A stretch of DNA of 64,000 nucleotides from NCBI GenBank assembly GCA_964397305.1, contig CAYNIP010000018.1, positions 11,805 to 75,804 of the forward strand, given 5' to 3'. The DNA is from JAAUTY01 sp964397305 (lineage in GTDB: Bacteria > Cyanobacteriota > Cyanobacteriia > Cyanobacteriales > Spirulinaceae). Position numbers and translations under genes: made by a program. Positions 9,002-17,491 of the stretch are shown in pieces (position 1 is the stretch's first letter; every line of letters starts with the position of its first letter). The notes beneath the pieces were generated by a model. The model worked only from the letters and a program-made list of their open reading frames with translations. It had not been told where the DNA came from and searched no databases.

Positions 9002-11107
9002 CTACAACAACTTTTTCAGTCTCTCACGCATTTCAGAAGGTATATCCTCCCTATGCAGCTCGCCTTTGGCCAGAGCCGTTAATAGACTTTCAACATCTTT
9101 ACGCTTACTAATGACCTTTTTCCGTTCTTCCTGGCTCATATCCCTATTGACAAGATTCATATGTCTGCGCTCTTCTTCCGTAGGATAGGTAAGCCCAAGC
9201 GTAAAGTCTCTGCTCTTTACATTTTCATACTCTTCCTTCAGCTTTTCCATTGAAGGACCATAGCCAACCACTCTCAGCCAAGCTTTACTCCTTGTCATAG
9301 CCGTAAATAATATATTTCTCTTTCTGGCAAGCTCTAAACCAGAGAAGCACAACTGAGCATTCATAACATAAACCATTGCTGCTTCGTTCCCTTTGGCTCT
9401 ATTAATACTCGTAAAAATAACGGCATCATCAGAAAAGAAGTTGTCCGGAGAGGTTGTTACTCCTGCAAGATTGGAATTAATGCCGATCTCGAAAAGAAGA
9501 GCCCTTGCAGGACTTAAAGCACTCTGAGTCGTGCGTGGATCAGAGTGAATTACCATAATGTCATCGCACTTCAATTCATCCTCAGTCAAGTTGATTTTTA
9601 TCTGCTCAACCAACCATTTAACTTGCTCTTGGTTGCTATCAAATGATTTGAAGATAATCAAGTCACTTTTATCGGAATGACTTTCAAGAAATCTTGGGCT
9701 TGTTTCTGAGCTTCTAGCAAGCTTAACGTGATGGCCGTCTTTTAACTGACCATCCACAACTTCATAGCCAATATCTCTCCAGAGTTCGGAGTTTTCAAAC
9801 ATTTGAACTAAACCATCTTGCCTATATATTCCAAATCCCAAAGCATGAGCAGAAACAAGAATAGGACGTGAATTCCTATAGCATTTCCCCAAAATAATGT
9901 CTTGTTTTGGTTCTCCAGGTATATTCTGCAATTGAACACGTGGAGTTCCATTAGAGCCCAGGCCAAAAATATCTTCCGGCGACTCCATTACCTTCTTGTT
10001 TAGGCTTTGCAATTCATCGTAGGCGTATACCAACCGCTTTGGGTCCCTAAGAATCCCATAGCACAGCCGGAAAAAATACCTTGAAAAGTCCTGAGCTTCA
10101 TCGATGAGAATCACATCGTAAAATTGATTAAAGCTTCTAATAGATTTTACTGCTTCTTCACAGACGACATCGAACTCTTGACCGGAAGATATTGCAATAC
10201 TCTTTGCAGCTCTAAAATCGCGATACTCGATGTTATGCCTCTTACAGATCTCATAGTAAACGCCATCTTGGCGAGGGCTTCCCCATGCGTGAATAATTTT
10301 GACCTTTTCCCAGTCAGGCTCTTCGCTAGTATTTTCAATTGTAAACATATTGATGAAGTGCCTGAGCTGACCTTTGAGGGAACGAGTATTAAAAGTAACT
10401 GCTATATCCCACTCAGGATGTTTCGTATGTAAGTAGGCAACTTTCAACGCTAAAACAATGGTTTTTCCTGAGCCGGCAAGACCTCTTATCCGTTGCACTC
10501 CCTCAACTGTTTCAATAACAGCTTCGCTCTGATTGCGGTCTAAATTGGCGATGGAATCCTCTAGCCTTTTCAGCTTTGAGCCTCTAGAGCTCTCTCGCTT
10601 GAGGTAACTGCGCTGACCCCTCCTTCGTATAGAGGTGATAGCCTGTATTACTGAGTTCAGAGCCTCAAAATACTCATTACTTTCCCACTTCTGATTATCG
10701 AGGAATTCTCCAATTTCTCTCTCGTTGAGAGCAACGGCGTAGTCTTCCGACACGGGCTTATCTCGCCAAGCCGGTGCGTATGTAATAACATTTACGTTAA
10801 CCATTAATTTGCGCTTCTTGGTTAACTCACTATGCCGAAGTAGCTTTGATTGAAGCTTAGTTACGCTTTCATCCTGATCCTCTTCTAGGCGTTTTGAAGC
10901 TGTAACACCTTCAATTAAGTTGAATATTACAACGCCGTGCTGTCTGGAAATCAGAAGTGCATCAATCTGGTAGCCTCCTTCGGGGGTACTGATGATTGGA
11001 TAGCCTAGATACAAATTCCCCTCGATGTCTTCTCTTCCCTCAAAGTAGTCGGCTAACCTTTTGGAGGAAGCAGGCTTAGATACGTCGCCCCGAATAACGT
11101 TAACCAT
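9002..11107 (-). CDS. NERD-like/UvrD-type superfamily 1 helicase
   Basis: 701 residues. The N-terminus has a nuclease-related (NERD-like) stretch, GGYQIDALLISRQHGVVIFN (about 44-63). Then come Walker A RGLAGSGKT (about 208-216), Walker B VILIDEAQDF, YDELQSLN and CYRNSRPI. A UvrD-like C-terminus contains SINRAKGNEAAMVY and FTAMTRSKAWLRV. It is therefore an ATP-dependent helicase of the UvrD/DUF2075 group with a possible nuclease module. It is the first gene of a leftward operon (helicase, DUF2290-like, Mrr, methyltransferase). The upstream 70 bp up to tRNA-Thr must hold the promoter. Confidence 0.85.
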   Translation of the reverse strand: MVNVIRGDVSKPASSKRLADYFEGREDIEGNLYLGYPIISTPEGGYQIDALLISRQHGVVIFNLIEGVTASKRLEEDQDESVTKLQSKLLRHSELTKKRKLMVNVNVITYAPAWRDKPVSEDYAVALNEREIGEFLDNQKWESNEYFEALNSVIQAITSIRRRGQRSYLKRESSRGSKLKRLEDSIANLDRNQSEAVIETVEGVQRIRGLAGSGKTIVLALKVAYLHTKHPEWDIAVTFNTRSLKGQLRHFINMFTIENTSEEPDWEKVKIIHAWGSPRQDGVYYEICKRHNIEYRDFRAAKSIAISSGQEFDVVCEEAVKSIRSFNQFYDVILIDEAQDFSRYFFRLCYGILRDPKRLVYAYDELQSLNKKVMESPEDIFGLGSNGTPRVQLQNIPGEPKQDIILGKCYRNSRPILVSAHALGFGIYRQDGLVQMFENSELWRDIGYEVVDGQLKDGHHVKLARSSETSPRFLESHSDKSDLIIFKSFDSNQEQVKWLVEQIKINLTEDELKCDDIMVIHSDPRTTQSALSPARALLFEIGINSNLAGVTTSPDNFFSDDAVIFTSINRAKGNEAAMVYVMNAQLCFSGLELARKRNILFTAMTRSKAWLRVVGYGPSMEKLKEEYENVKSRDFTLGLTYPTEEERRHMNLVNRDMSQEERKKVISKRKDVESLLTALAKGELHREDIPSEMRERLKKLL

Positions 11108-11178
11108 TGCAATACTCTAGCTAACTACATTGATATTACATATCAGCGGGATGAGATTTGCTTGGCGGTCTTTTTAGA

Positions 11179-11250
11179 AGCCCGTGACGAGACTTGAACT
11201 CGTGACCTCACCCTTACCAAGGGTGTGCTCTACCGCTGAGCTACACGGGC
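11179..11250 (-). tRNA. tRNA-Thr (GGT)
   Basis: The reverse complement folds as a cloverleaf: acceptor GCCCGTG/CACGGGC, D-arm AGCTCAGCGGTAGAGC, anticodon stem CACCC/GGGTG with loop TTGGTAA (anticodon GGT), and T-arm with GTTCAAGTC. CCA is not encoded. Its 3' end faces the defence island to the left. Confidence 0.96.
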
Positions 11251-11261
11251 GGTCGTGGTGG

Positions 11262-11343
11262 TGGGCCGAGCTGGATTCGAACCAGCGTAGGCGTAGCCAG
11301 CGGATTTACAGTCCGCCCCCATTAACCACTCGGGCATCGACCC
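11262..11343 (-). tRNA. tRNA-Tyr (GTA)
   Basis: Class II tRNA with a long variable arm. Acceptor GGGTCGA pairs with TCGGCCC, the anticodon stem GCGGA/TCCGC encloses loop CTGTAAA (anticodon GTA), and the T-arm contains GGTTCGAATCC. The discriminator A is followed by CCA at 11259-11261, so CCA seems encoded. It lies 11 bp from tRNA-Thr on the same strand. Confidence 0.96.
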
Positions 11344-11393
11344 TTACATTTACCACGATTAATTAGTCTAACACAGGCTGAGCAAAATCCGAT

Positions 11394-12497
11394 CTAAATG
11401 GGGGCCTTGGTTAAGCGAGCGGCCTGGGGGCGATCGCTCTCGTCGTAGATTTCCCCCACCAGCTCCTCCAGGATATCCTCCAGCGTCACCAGGCCCACCG
11501 TGCCGCCGTACTCATCCACCACGATCGCGATGTGGACCCGCTGCTGGAGCATCTCCCGCAACAGGCTGGCTACCAGCTTGGTATCCGGCACATAGAAGGG
11601 CGGCTCCATCGCCTCCGTCACCAAGGCTTGGGGCTGGGCCTCGGGGGGGAGCGATCGCAGGCGTTGCAGGGCCCGTTTCAGGTAAGTGATGCCGATGATG
11701 CGATCCTTCGATTCCTCTTGCACCGGAATGCGCGAATAACCCGTCTCCAGACACAGGCTCACCAAGTCTTGCAAACTGGCCTCCCGCGAGATCGTCCGCA
11801 TCTCAATGCGAGGCTTCACCACATCCCGAGCCCGTACCCGGTCGAGCCGCAGGGCCTTGCTGAGGAGGTCTTGCTTGTAGAGGTCCAGCTTACCCTTGCC
11901 GCTGAGCATTTCGATCATCAGGTGCAGATCGCGCTCGGACTCGTGGGACTGGGGATTGCGGCCGGGGCCCCCCTGAAAGAGCCGGATCGCGCCATGGGCG
12001 ATCGCCTCCAAGACCGTCAGGATGCCCAGCCAGCCGAGCAAGCGAGAGAGGGCGTAGATAGGGCGCACCGCGAGCAGGAACACGGGCATTGAGTAGATAA
12101 TCGCCAGGGATTTCGGCGTGATTTCGCCGAAGATGAGCACGACGACCGTGAGGACACCCGTAGCCAAGCCCAGGCCGGCATTACCGAGCCAGAGAGCGAA
12201 GAGATTGCTGGTGAGAACCGTCGAGAAGATGTTGACCAAGTTGTTCCCAACCAGCAGGGTCGTGATGAAGCGGCTACGACGCTGCATGACCAAGCGGAAC
12301 AGGCCGCGCGGATCGCCCTCGCGTTCAATCAGACCCCTGAGCTTGAGGTCATCCAGGGCCGTGAGGGCCGTTTCTGAGCCGGAAAAGAAAGCTGAGAGGG
12401 CCAGCATCAGGGCGATCGCACCGAGATCGAGCCAAATGGAGCCGAGCAGCGGGCCGGGTTCAGCGACAGCGAGGGCAACAGCAGGGGAAGGTGGCAA
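11394..12497 (-). CDS. CNNM/CBS-domain membrane protein (hemolysin C/CorC-like)
   Basis: 367 residues. An N-terminal CNNM (DUF21) membrane domain (about 20-185) has several hydrophobic segments and the conserved FFSGSETALTALDDLKLRGL. A CBS pair follows (about 215-335), with MRTISREASLQDLV and VDEYGGTVGLVTLEDILEELVGEIYDE. Proteins of this group are implicated in Mg2+/Co2+ or Na+ transport at the plasma membrane, with the CBS pair as nucleotide or metal sensor. There is no CorC-HlyC C-terminal domain, because the protein stops soon after the CBS pair. The substrate cannot be told from sequence. Confidence 0.88.
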   Translation of the reverse strand: MPPSPAVALAVAEPGPLLGSIWLDLGAIALMLALSAFFSGSETALTALDDLKLRGLIEREGDPRGLFRLVMQRRSRFITTLLVGNNLVNIFSTVLTSNLFALWLGNAGLGLATGVLTVVVLIFGEITPKSLAIIYSMPVFLLAVRPIYALSRLLGWLGILTVLEAIAHGAIRLFQGGPGRNPQSHESERDLHLMIEMLSGKGKLDLYKQDLLSKALRLDRVRARDVVKPRIEMRTISREASLQDLVSLCLETGYSRIPVQEESKDRIIGITYLKRALQRLRSLPPEAQPQALVTEAMEPPFYVPDTKLVASLLREMLQQRVHIAIVVDEYGGTVGLVTLEDILEELVGEIYDESDRPQAARLTKAPI

Positions 12498-12626
12498 GAT
12501 TAGTTGGCGAAAGGAGGGGATGCAGAACAGGAAGAGCCGTGAACCTAGCCGAGCTCAACCCAGAACCAAGACTAGGGGGCTGGGCCAGAGAAGCAGGGCG
12601 CGGGGTGCGGAACTGAGCTGCCCCGG

Positions 12627-12767
12627 CTAGCCGACCGCATAGGCAGACCGCAGGGCCCACCCGATCAGCACCGCGATGCTGCCCAGCACCAAGAAGGCTG
12701 AGACGAAGACGACCGCTGGTTTATCAGCGTCTTTGAATTTCATGATGCCGCGATTCAAGTCGGACAT
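12627..12767 (-). CDS. 46-residue single-span membrane protein, possibly Psb35-like
   Basis: A short frame on the minus strand with a clear ribosome site (GAGGAATAAGG) before ATG. It starts MSDLNRGIMKFKDADKPAVV, then has one hydrophobic span (about 18-37: VVFVSAFLVLGSIAVLIGW) and a short tail. Small cyanobacterial thylakoid proteins of this size and pattern include the photosystem II assembly factor Psb35. The likeness is from memory and unverified. The strong ribosome site and conserved-looking sequence make a real gene likely. Confidence 0.65.
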   Translation of the reverse strand: MSDLNRGIMKFKDADKPAVVFVSAFLVLGSIAVLIGWALRSAYAVG

Positions 12768-12935
12768 AGCACCTTATTCCTCTCGCATTGCCAGACAGTA
12801 GGCCAGATTTCGGTTCGGTTCGATCTAGAGTGGTGATAGCCCCGCGACGGGGGATATGCCACCCCAATTTAAGCAAAAATTGCTCGGGATCGGGTGTAGT
12901 CCGGGTTGCAAAACTGTGAGTGGAGGTTCTCCCCC

Positions 12936-13874
12936 ATGAAAACCCTATGGATTGGCTTAGCGATCGCCCTAGCCCTATTCGTGCTCCTCGAGCTGAGCCT
13001 GCGGGCCCTCGGCCTCGGCCGCCCCCTGATTTACCTCGCTGACTCTGAGATTGGCTACCGGCTCGTCCCCCACCAGCGCACCCACCGCTTCGGCAAGCGA
13101 ATCTGGATTAACGAGTACTCCATGCGGAGCCCCGCCATCGCCCCCCAGCCGCCAGCTCAAACGGGGCGCGTCTTGCTGCTAGGAGATTCCGTGGCCAATG
13201 GCGCTTGGTGGACCGATCAGGAGGCGACCATTTCCGCCCAAATGGAGCGCTGGCTGACAGAGGCCACCGGGCACCCCGTTGAAGTACTGAATGCCTCTGC
13301 GAACTCCTGGAATCCCCGTAACGAGGCCGCCTATGTGCGCCGTTTTGGAACCTTTGGGGCCCAGGCGATCGCCCTGCTGATCAACACCGACGATCTGTTT
13401 GGCATCGCCCCAACCTCCCTGCTCGTGGGGCGCGATCGCAACTACCCCGACCGCCACCAGCCCCTCGCCCTCCTGACCGTCTATCAGCGTTACCTCGTCA
13501 AGCAGCGCCCCATTCCTGGCTGGGACGAGGCCCTGGCCGAAGGGGGCGATCGCGTCGGCTTCAACTTAGAGGCGATCGCTGCAATTCACCAGCAGGCCCA
13601 AGCCACCGGAGCAGCCCTAATCCTCGGCCTCACCCCCCTATTGCGCGAACTAGAACCCTCCGGCCCCCGCGACTACGAACTCCAAGCCCGGAAACGCCTG
13701 CAAGCCTTCACCCAAGCCCAAGCCATCCCCTACCTCGACTTCCTGCCCCAGTTTCGCCAAGATCCCCAGCCCCAGCGGCTGTTCCGAGATCACATCCACC
13801 TCAGCGCCCCTGGCAATCAGTGGGTTGCCCGCGCGCTCGCCCAGGCTGTCCAGAGAGTCCTACCAACCCCATAA
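12936..13874 (+). CDS. SGNH/GDSL-family hydrolase, membrane-anchored
   Basis: 312 residues from ATG 12936, chosen because GGAGGT precedes it; the frame is open further upstream but without a ribosome site. One N-terminal hydrophobic segment (about 4-20) looks like an anchor or signal. Block I is LLLGDSVANG with the nucleophile serine, and the C-terminal DHIHLSAPGN supplies the Asp-x-x-His of SGNH hydrolases. Family members act as esterases or O-acyl hydrolases/transferases on polysaccharides. The substrate is unknown, and no polysaccharide cluster surrounds it. Confidence 0.85.
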   Translation: MKTLWIGLAIALALFVLLELSLRALGLGRPLIYLADSEIGYRLVPHQRTHRFGKRIWINEYSMRSPAIAPQPPAQTGRVLLLGDSVANGAWWTDQEATISAQMERWLTEATGHPVEVLNASANSWNPRNEAAYVRRFGTFGAQAIALLINTDDLFGIAPTSLLVGRDRNYPDRHQPLALLTVYQRYLVKQRPIPGWDEALAEGGDRVGFNLEAIAAIHQQAQATGAALILGLTPLLRELEPSGPRDYELQARKRLQAFTQAQAIPYLDFLPQFRQDPQPQRLFRDHIHLSAPGNQWVARALAQAVQRVLPTP

Positions 13875-13923
13875 AATAGGGGCTAAAGCCCAACCACACA
13901 GTTCTCAAACAGCACGAACACCG

Positions 13924-14610
13924 TCACGATTCAATCGTCTTTGGCGTACTCGTCAAAGTTGGGCTGAGAGCGTAGCGCTCATTCTCCAGCTCCAGCCAGC
14001 GTTGGCGGTAGAGCACTTCCAGATCACTGCCAGCCTTGCGAAAAACCCGCATTTGGCCGAAGACAAACGCTTGAAAGAGGCGGTAGAACGCGAGGCTGAT
14101 AATCGCCACCACCAAACCAGTAGCCGTCGAGATCAGCGACTCCCCAATGCCGAGCGTGACACCCGCCGTCGAGGCTGTGCCCAAGTCACTGAGACTGATC
14201 GAGCCCAGAGAGTTAATCAAACCCAGAACCGTTCCCAACAGTCCTAGCAGAGGCGCGAGGGCGATCACCGCTTCGAGGAGCTTGTCACCGCGCCGCATCA
14301 GGGCCAGCTCATCATCAGCGGCCGCTTCCATCGCCAAGTGAAAGACTTCCGGCTCCGGGTCCGTGAGGTGCAGCGGCGCGTAGAGAAAACGTCCCATCGG
14401 GTGGTGGCGGTAGTCCTTGGCGACTTCCGGGGCAACATTCCAATTACGATAGGCTGCCTCCATCACAATCGAGAGAATCTGCCGTTCCTGCAAGAACACC
14501 CGCGACCAAAACCAGAGGCGGTCAAAAATCGCCCCCACAGCCAGAATGGACAGGAACAAGAGCGGCCAAATCGCCACTCCACCCTTACTGATGATGTCCT
14601 CAAGCGTCAC
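13924..14610 (-). CDS. MotA/TolQ/ExbB proton-channel family protein
   Basis: 228 residues with three hydrophobic segments in the ExbB/TolQ arrangement: about 14-33, then the pair at about 105-130 and 145-175. It includes the conserved LLEAVIALAPLLGLLGTVLGLI and GVTLGIGESLISTATGLVVAI. Such proteins form the proton channel that energises outer-membrane transport or cell-envelope maintenance together with ExbD/TolR. No ExbD-like gene is adjacent on either side, so the partner must be elsewhere or in trans. Confidence 0.9.
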   Translation of the reverse strand: MTLEDIISKGGVAIWPLLFLSILAVGAIFDRLWFWSRVFLQERQILSIVMEAAYRNWNVAPEVAKDYRHHPMGRFLYAPLHLTDPEPEVFHLAMEAAADDELALMRRGDKLLEAVIALAPLLGLLGTVLGLINSLGSISLSDLGTASTAGVTLGIGESLISTATGLVVAIISLAFYRLFQAFVFGQMRVFRKAGSDLEVLYRQRWLELENERYALSPTLTSTPKTIES

Positions 14611-14702
14611 CGCTGATTCTCCTTAAATCCCCGATCAGGGCCATTATGCCAATACTCTTGACCATTATGCGGTTTGTGCTGAAGCTGTCAACGCCGTTAA
14701 GG

Positions 14703-14935
14703 CGGGAGGGTGGACGAAAAAAAGCGCGGCTCCCCGGAATTTTGAGCGCTGGTTCCAGAAGCAGAGGGTCGCCCCCTATCGCTCCGCGACGCTAGCGCAA
14801 ACAGGGTTACAGGGCCCACACTGCGAGAAACCACTGCGCGTCTACATCCCCCGGCCCCGGCTCCCAAGGTTAGGAGCCGGGGAGCTAGAAGCCCCTCTCC
14901 CAAGTTGGGAGAGGGGTTGGGGTGAGGGCTGAGCG
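14703..14935 (+). repeat. Long dispersed repeat element, copy 1
   Basis: It begins near GGTGGACGAAAAAAAGCGCG, continues through CGGCTCCCCGGAATTTTGAG and the AGCAGAGGGTCGC block, then CTGCGAGAAACCACTGCGCG, and ends in GGGAGAGGGGTTGGGGTGAG. The same blocks in the same order occur at 18231-18711 and, inverted, at 52436-52625. No gene is seen in 14611-14989. Confidence 0.88.
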
Positions 14936-14989
14936 AAGGAGTCCCAACATCCCGCGTAACATTTCGTTCACCCTCCACACCTATCTCTG

Positions 14990-15925
14990 CTAGCGAAGTA
15001 GTCGGCTCCAAGTCTGGGGGCCCACAACACCATCGCTAGTTAAACGGTGGGTCGTTTGGAACTGCCTCACAGCCGTGGCCGTTCCTGGGCCAAACACCCC
15101 ATCCACCGTAGCCCCAACCCGGTGCTGTACATAGCGCACCGCTTGCCCCGTCGCGTGTTGGGGGCGCAGAATGGGCTGCTCGAGGATATCCGCGAGGGCT
15201 TTCCAGGTGGCCGCTGTTGGGCTGCCCTTAGCGCTGATCCCAGCGATCGCGTGAAAGCGTTCCAGAGCCTCCGCCGTCCTTGGCCCCGAGAGGCCATCTT
15301 CTGCTAAGGGCCGACCTTGGCGATCGCCAATCTGCAAACGATTCAGGGCCGTTTGCAACTCCCGCAACTTTGCATCCGGGCCAGGGCCGGGACGCTCGCC
15401 CCCAGTTCCTCCAGGCACTTCCCCCGCCAGACCGGCCACAATCGCGTTGGCCATCAGCTCTGGGTTAAATCGCTCCATATCTCGGGCCGAGTCAATGAAG
15501 CAACACTCGACCAGAATCGCTGGCATATAGGTATTTTTCAACACGTAGAGATGGGAGCCATTCTTCACGCCGCGATTGTAGAAACCCAGAGTGACAATGC
15601 GCTCCAACACCGGCCGCGCCAGCCGTGAGGATGCAGAGCTGGCAGCAAAAACCTCAGTGCCACTCGCACGGCCATTGAAGGCATTGAAATGGATCGAGAC
15701 AAAGACATCAACCCGGCTGGTGTTCGCGGCATTGACCCGTTTGCGGAGCGAGTCCAGGACGCTACTGGCCCACCTCGGAGTGCAGTTCACCGCACTGTGG
15801 CCCAGGGCCGTGAGCTTATTGATCACCCGCTGGCCGACGGCGCGGGTGAGGTCATCTTCCTTTGCTAAACCCACAGCCCCCACGTCAGGGGGTGCATTGT
15901 GCCCAAAATCGATGCCAAATTTCAT
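14990..15925 (-). CDS. N-acetylmuramoyl-L-alanine amidase with two peptidoglycan-binding domains
   Basis: 311 residues from the ATG at 15923-15925. The amidase_3 domain (about 1-170) begins MKFGIDFGHNAPPDVGA with the first zinc histidine. It also has SIHFNAF with another histidine and ILVECCFIDS with the catalytic glutamate. Two C-terminal PG_binding_1 modules follow (LQTALNRLQIG... and VQHRVGATVDGVFGPGTATAVRQF). It cleaves the amide between MurNAc and L-Ala in cell-wall peptides. No signal peptide is visible from this start. The frame extends upstream to 16096, but those residues come partly from a dispersed repeat, so I consider them non-coding. Confidence 0.88.
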   Translation of the reverse strand: MKFGIDFGHNAPPDVGAVGLAKEDDLTRAVGQRVINKLTALGHSAVNCTPRWASSVLDSLRKRVNAANTSRVDVFVSIHFNAFNGRASGTEVFAASSASSRLARPVLERIVTLGFYNRGVKNGSHLYVLKNTYMPAILVECCFIDSARDMERFNPELMANAIVAGLAGEVPGGTGGERPGPGPDAKLRELQTALNRLQIGDRQGRPLAEDGLSGPRTAEALERFHAIAGISAKGSPTAATWKALADILEQPILRPQHATGQAVRYVQHRVGATVDGVFGPGTATAVRQFQTTHRLTSDGVVGPQTWSRLLR

Positions 15926-15985
15926 GCCCGCCTTCGTGCCGCTAACGTTTGATGCTGGGGGCGGCTCCCCAGGCCTAGGCTGCGG

Positions 15986-16098
15986 GGGCATCTCAGTAGG
16001 CAAGTTGGCCCCCGCTGCGTGAAGCCGCTGCGCGCCTACATTCCCCAGACCCTCCACCCTACTGGGGAGGAGGGAAGTCTCCAAGGGGATATGCACCC
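15986..16098. repeat. MITE-like element with GGTGCATCTCA-type ends, copy 1
   Basis: The left side reads GGGGCATCTCAGTAGGCAAG, the middle AAGCCGCTGCGCGCCTACAT, and the right side GGAAGTCTCC...ATATGCACCC. The ends are imperfect inverted repeats. It aligns along its length with 25097-25212, with scattered changes. It sits immediately upstream of the amidase gene, and the open frame of that gene runs into it. Confidence 0.85.
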
Positions 16099-16152
16099 TA
16101 GGCTGCTGATACGTTGGCTTTACTTTATCAGGTTTCCCCTAGGTTCTCGCGG

Positions 16153-17286
16153 TCAGTCCTCCCAGAGCCGCCGGCGATCGCGACCGGCGAGCTGGGCGTG
16201 GGTGTCCCGCAACAAACGGGGAATATCCAACTGTTCCGGGCAACGGGGTAAGCAATCGCCGCAATCGGTGCAGCGATCGCCCCGTCGTCCCGGAAACCAA
16301 TGCCCCGCGTTTTCAAACATCCCGTAGCGGTAGCGGCCAAATTCCGTCATCCCGTAGGCCACTGTCAGGTTTCGCAGGCGCAGGACCTCCGGAATCTGGA
16401 TCGCCTCCGGACAGGGCAAACACTGGTAGCACTGACTACAGCGATCGCTGCCGAGGGCCAAAGAGAGTTCTCTATTAATACGGTCAGCGATCGCAGTCTC
16501 CACCGGTGTCAGGGGGCCAGTTTGATCGGCCAGAGCCGCGATCGCCGCCAGTTCCGAGGGCTGAGAGGCTCCCACACTGAGGGTCGTGATGCGGCGATCA
16601 CTCAGGAGCCAGCGGTAGCCAAAGGCCAGGGGAGTCAAAGGCTGACAGAGTTCAGCCAGCTTGGCTGAGGGCGTGTAGAGTTGCCCCCCCTTGTCAGCGG
16701 GGGAAATGATGAAGAGGCCGCAATCTTGGGCGGCAGCGCGGGCGATCGCCGCCGCGTGGCGCTGAAAAAGCAGATAGTAGTGCAGATTCACAAACTCAAA
16801 GGCCTCCAGGTCCAGGGCCTTGAGAATCAGCTCCAGAGAACCGTGGGTCGAGAAGCCCAGGTGTCGCACCTGGCCCGCCGCCTGGGCCCCTTGCAGTGCC
16901 CTCAGACAGCCCTCAGGATGCTGGACCCAAGCGAGGTGCTCGGGGGTGTTGAGACCGTGGAGGGCGATCGCGTCCAGATAATCCACCTGCAAGCGCTCCA
17001 GAGACTCGTTAATCCACTGCTGCATCGTTGCTGCTGCTGGGGTTGGCGGCAGCTTGGTGGTGATAAAGAATTGGTCTCGCGACAGAGGCAGGGGGGTTTT
17101 CAGAGCCTGACCAAGATACACCTCGCTCTGGCCGTAACCCCGGGCTGTTTCAAGGTGGTTAATCCCCAGCTCTAGGGCCTGCACTACAGTCTCTTGCAGG
17201 GTCCTGGCACTGCGGAGGCAGCGCATAGTTCCCAGGGAAAAGACCGAGAGCTGGCGGTTGGTTTTGCCAAAGCGGCGGTAGTGCAT
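16153..17286 (-). CDS. Aldo/keto reductase with C-terminal 4Fe-4S binding region
   Basis: 377 residues. The AKR barrel (about 1-260) opens MHYRRFGKTNRQLSVFSLGTMR and includes the active-site region NHLETARGYGQSE, FFITTKL and AIALHGLNT; the usual Asp before the Tyr region is Glu here. The C-terminus carries two cysteine clusters, CSQCYQCLPCPEAIQIP and CTDCGDCLPRCPEQLDIP, typical of ferredoxin-like 4Fe-4S sites. It is thus an iron-sulfur oxidoreductase of the AKR superfamily, substrate unknown. No ribosome site is visible: the ATG comes just seven bases after a terminator-like hairpin and U-tract. Confidence 0.9.
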   Translation of the reverse strand: MHYRRFGKTNRQLSVFSLGTMRCLRSARTLQETVVQALELGINHLETARGYGQSEVYLGQALKTPLPLSRDQFFITTKLPPTPAAATMQQWINESLERLQVDYLDAIALHGLNTPEHLAWVQHPEGCLRALQGAQAAGQVRHLGFSTHGSLELILKALDLEAFEFVNLHYYLLFQRHAAAIARAAAQDCGLFIISPADKGGQLYTPSAKLAELCQPLTPLAFGYRWLLSDRRITTLSVGASQPSELAAIAALADQTGPLTPVETAIADRINRELSLALGSDRCSQCYQCLPCPEAIQIPEVLRLRNLTVAYGMTEFGRYRYGMFENAGHWFPGRRGDRCTDCGDCLPRCPEQLDIPRLLRDTHAQLAGRDRRRLWED

Positions 17287-17292
17287 GGGAGC

Positions 17293-17341
17293 AAAAAAAA
17301 TCAGGAATCCCCAGTAGCTAGTTTACTGGCCGGATTCCTGA
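17293..17341 (-). terminator. Intrinsic terminator or attenuator in front of the aldo/keto reductase gene
   Basis: On the minus strand TCAGGAATCC pairs with GGATTCCTGA (17301-17310 with 17332-17341), and inside it CCAGTA pairs with TACTGG, giving a stem of about 16 bp. Eight U residues follow (17293-17300). It lies downstream of the gene at 17492-18112 but ends only six bases before the next ATG, so it could attenuate rather than simply end transcription. Confidence 0.88.
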
Positions 17342-17491
17342 AGTTAGCGATTAACTGGTCCTGGAGGCAGAACGCGGCGCTCCAAGGATTGGTGAGTGTT
17401 GGGAGAAGCGGGGTTAGCAGCCTGTTCCCTTCAGGGAGAAGGATTTAGGCAGGGGACCAACAGTTGCGGCATGAGGACTATGGGGGGTGAA

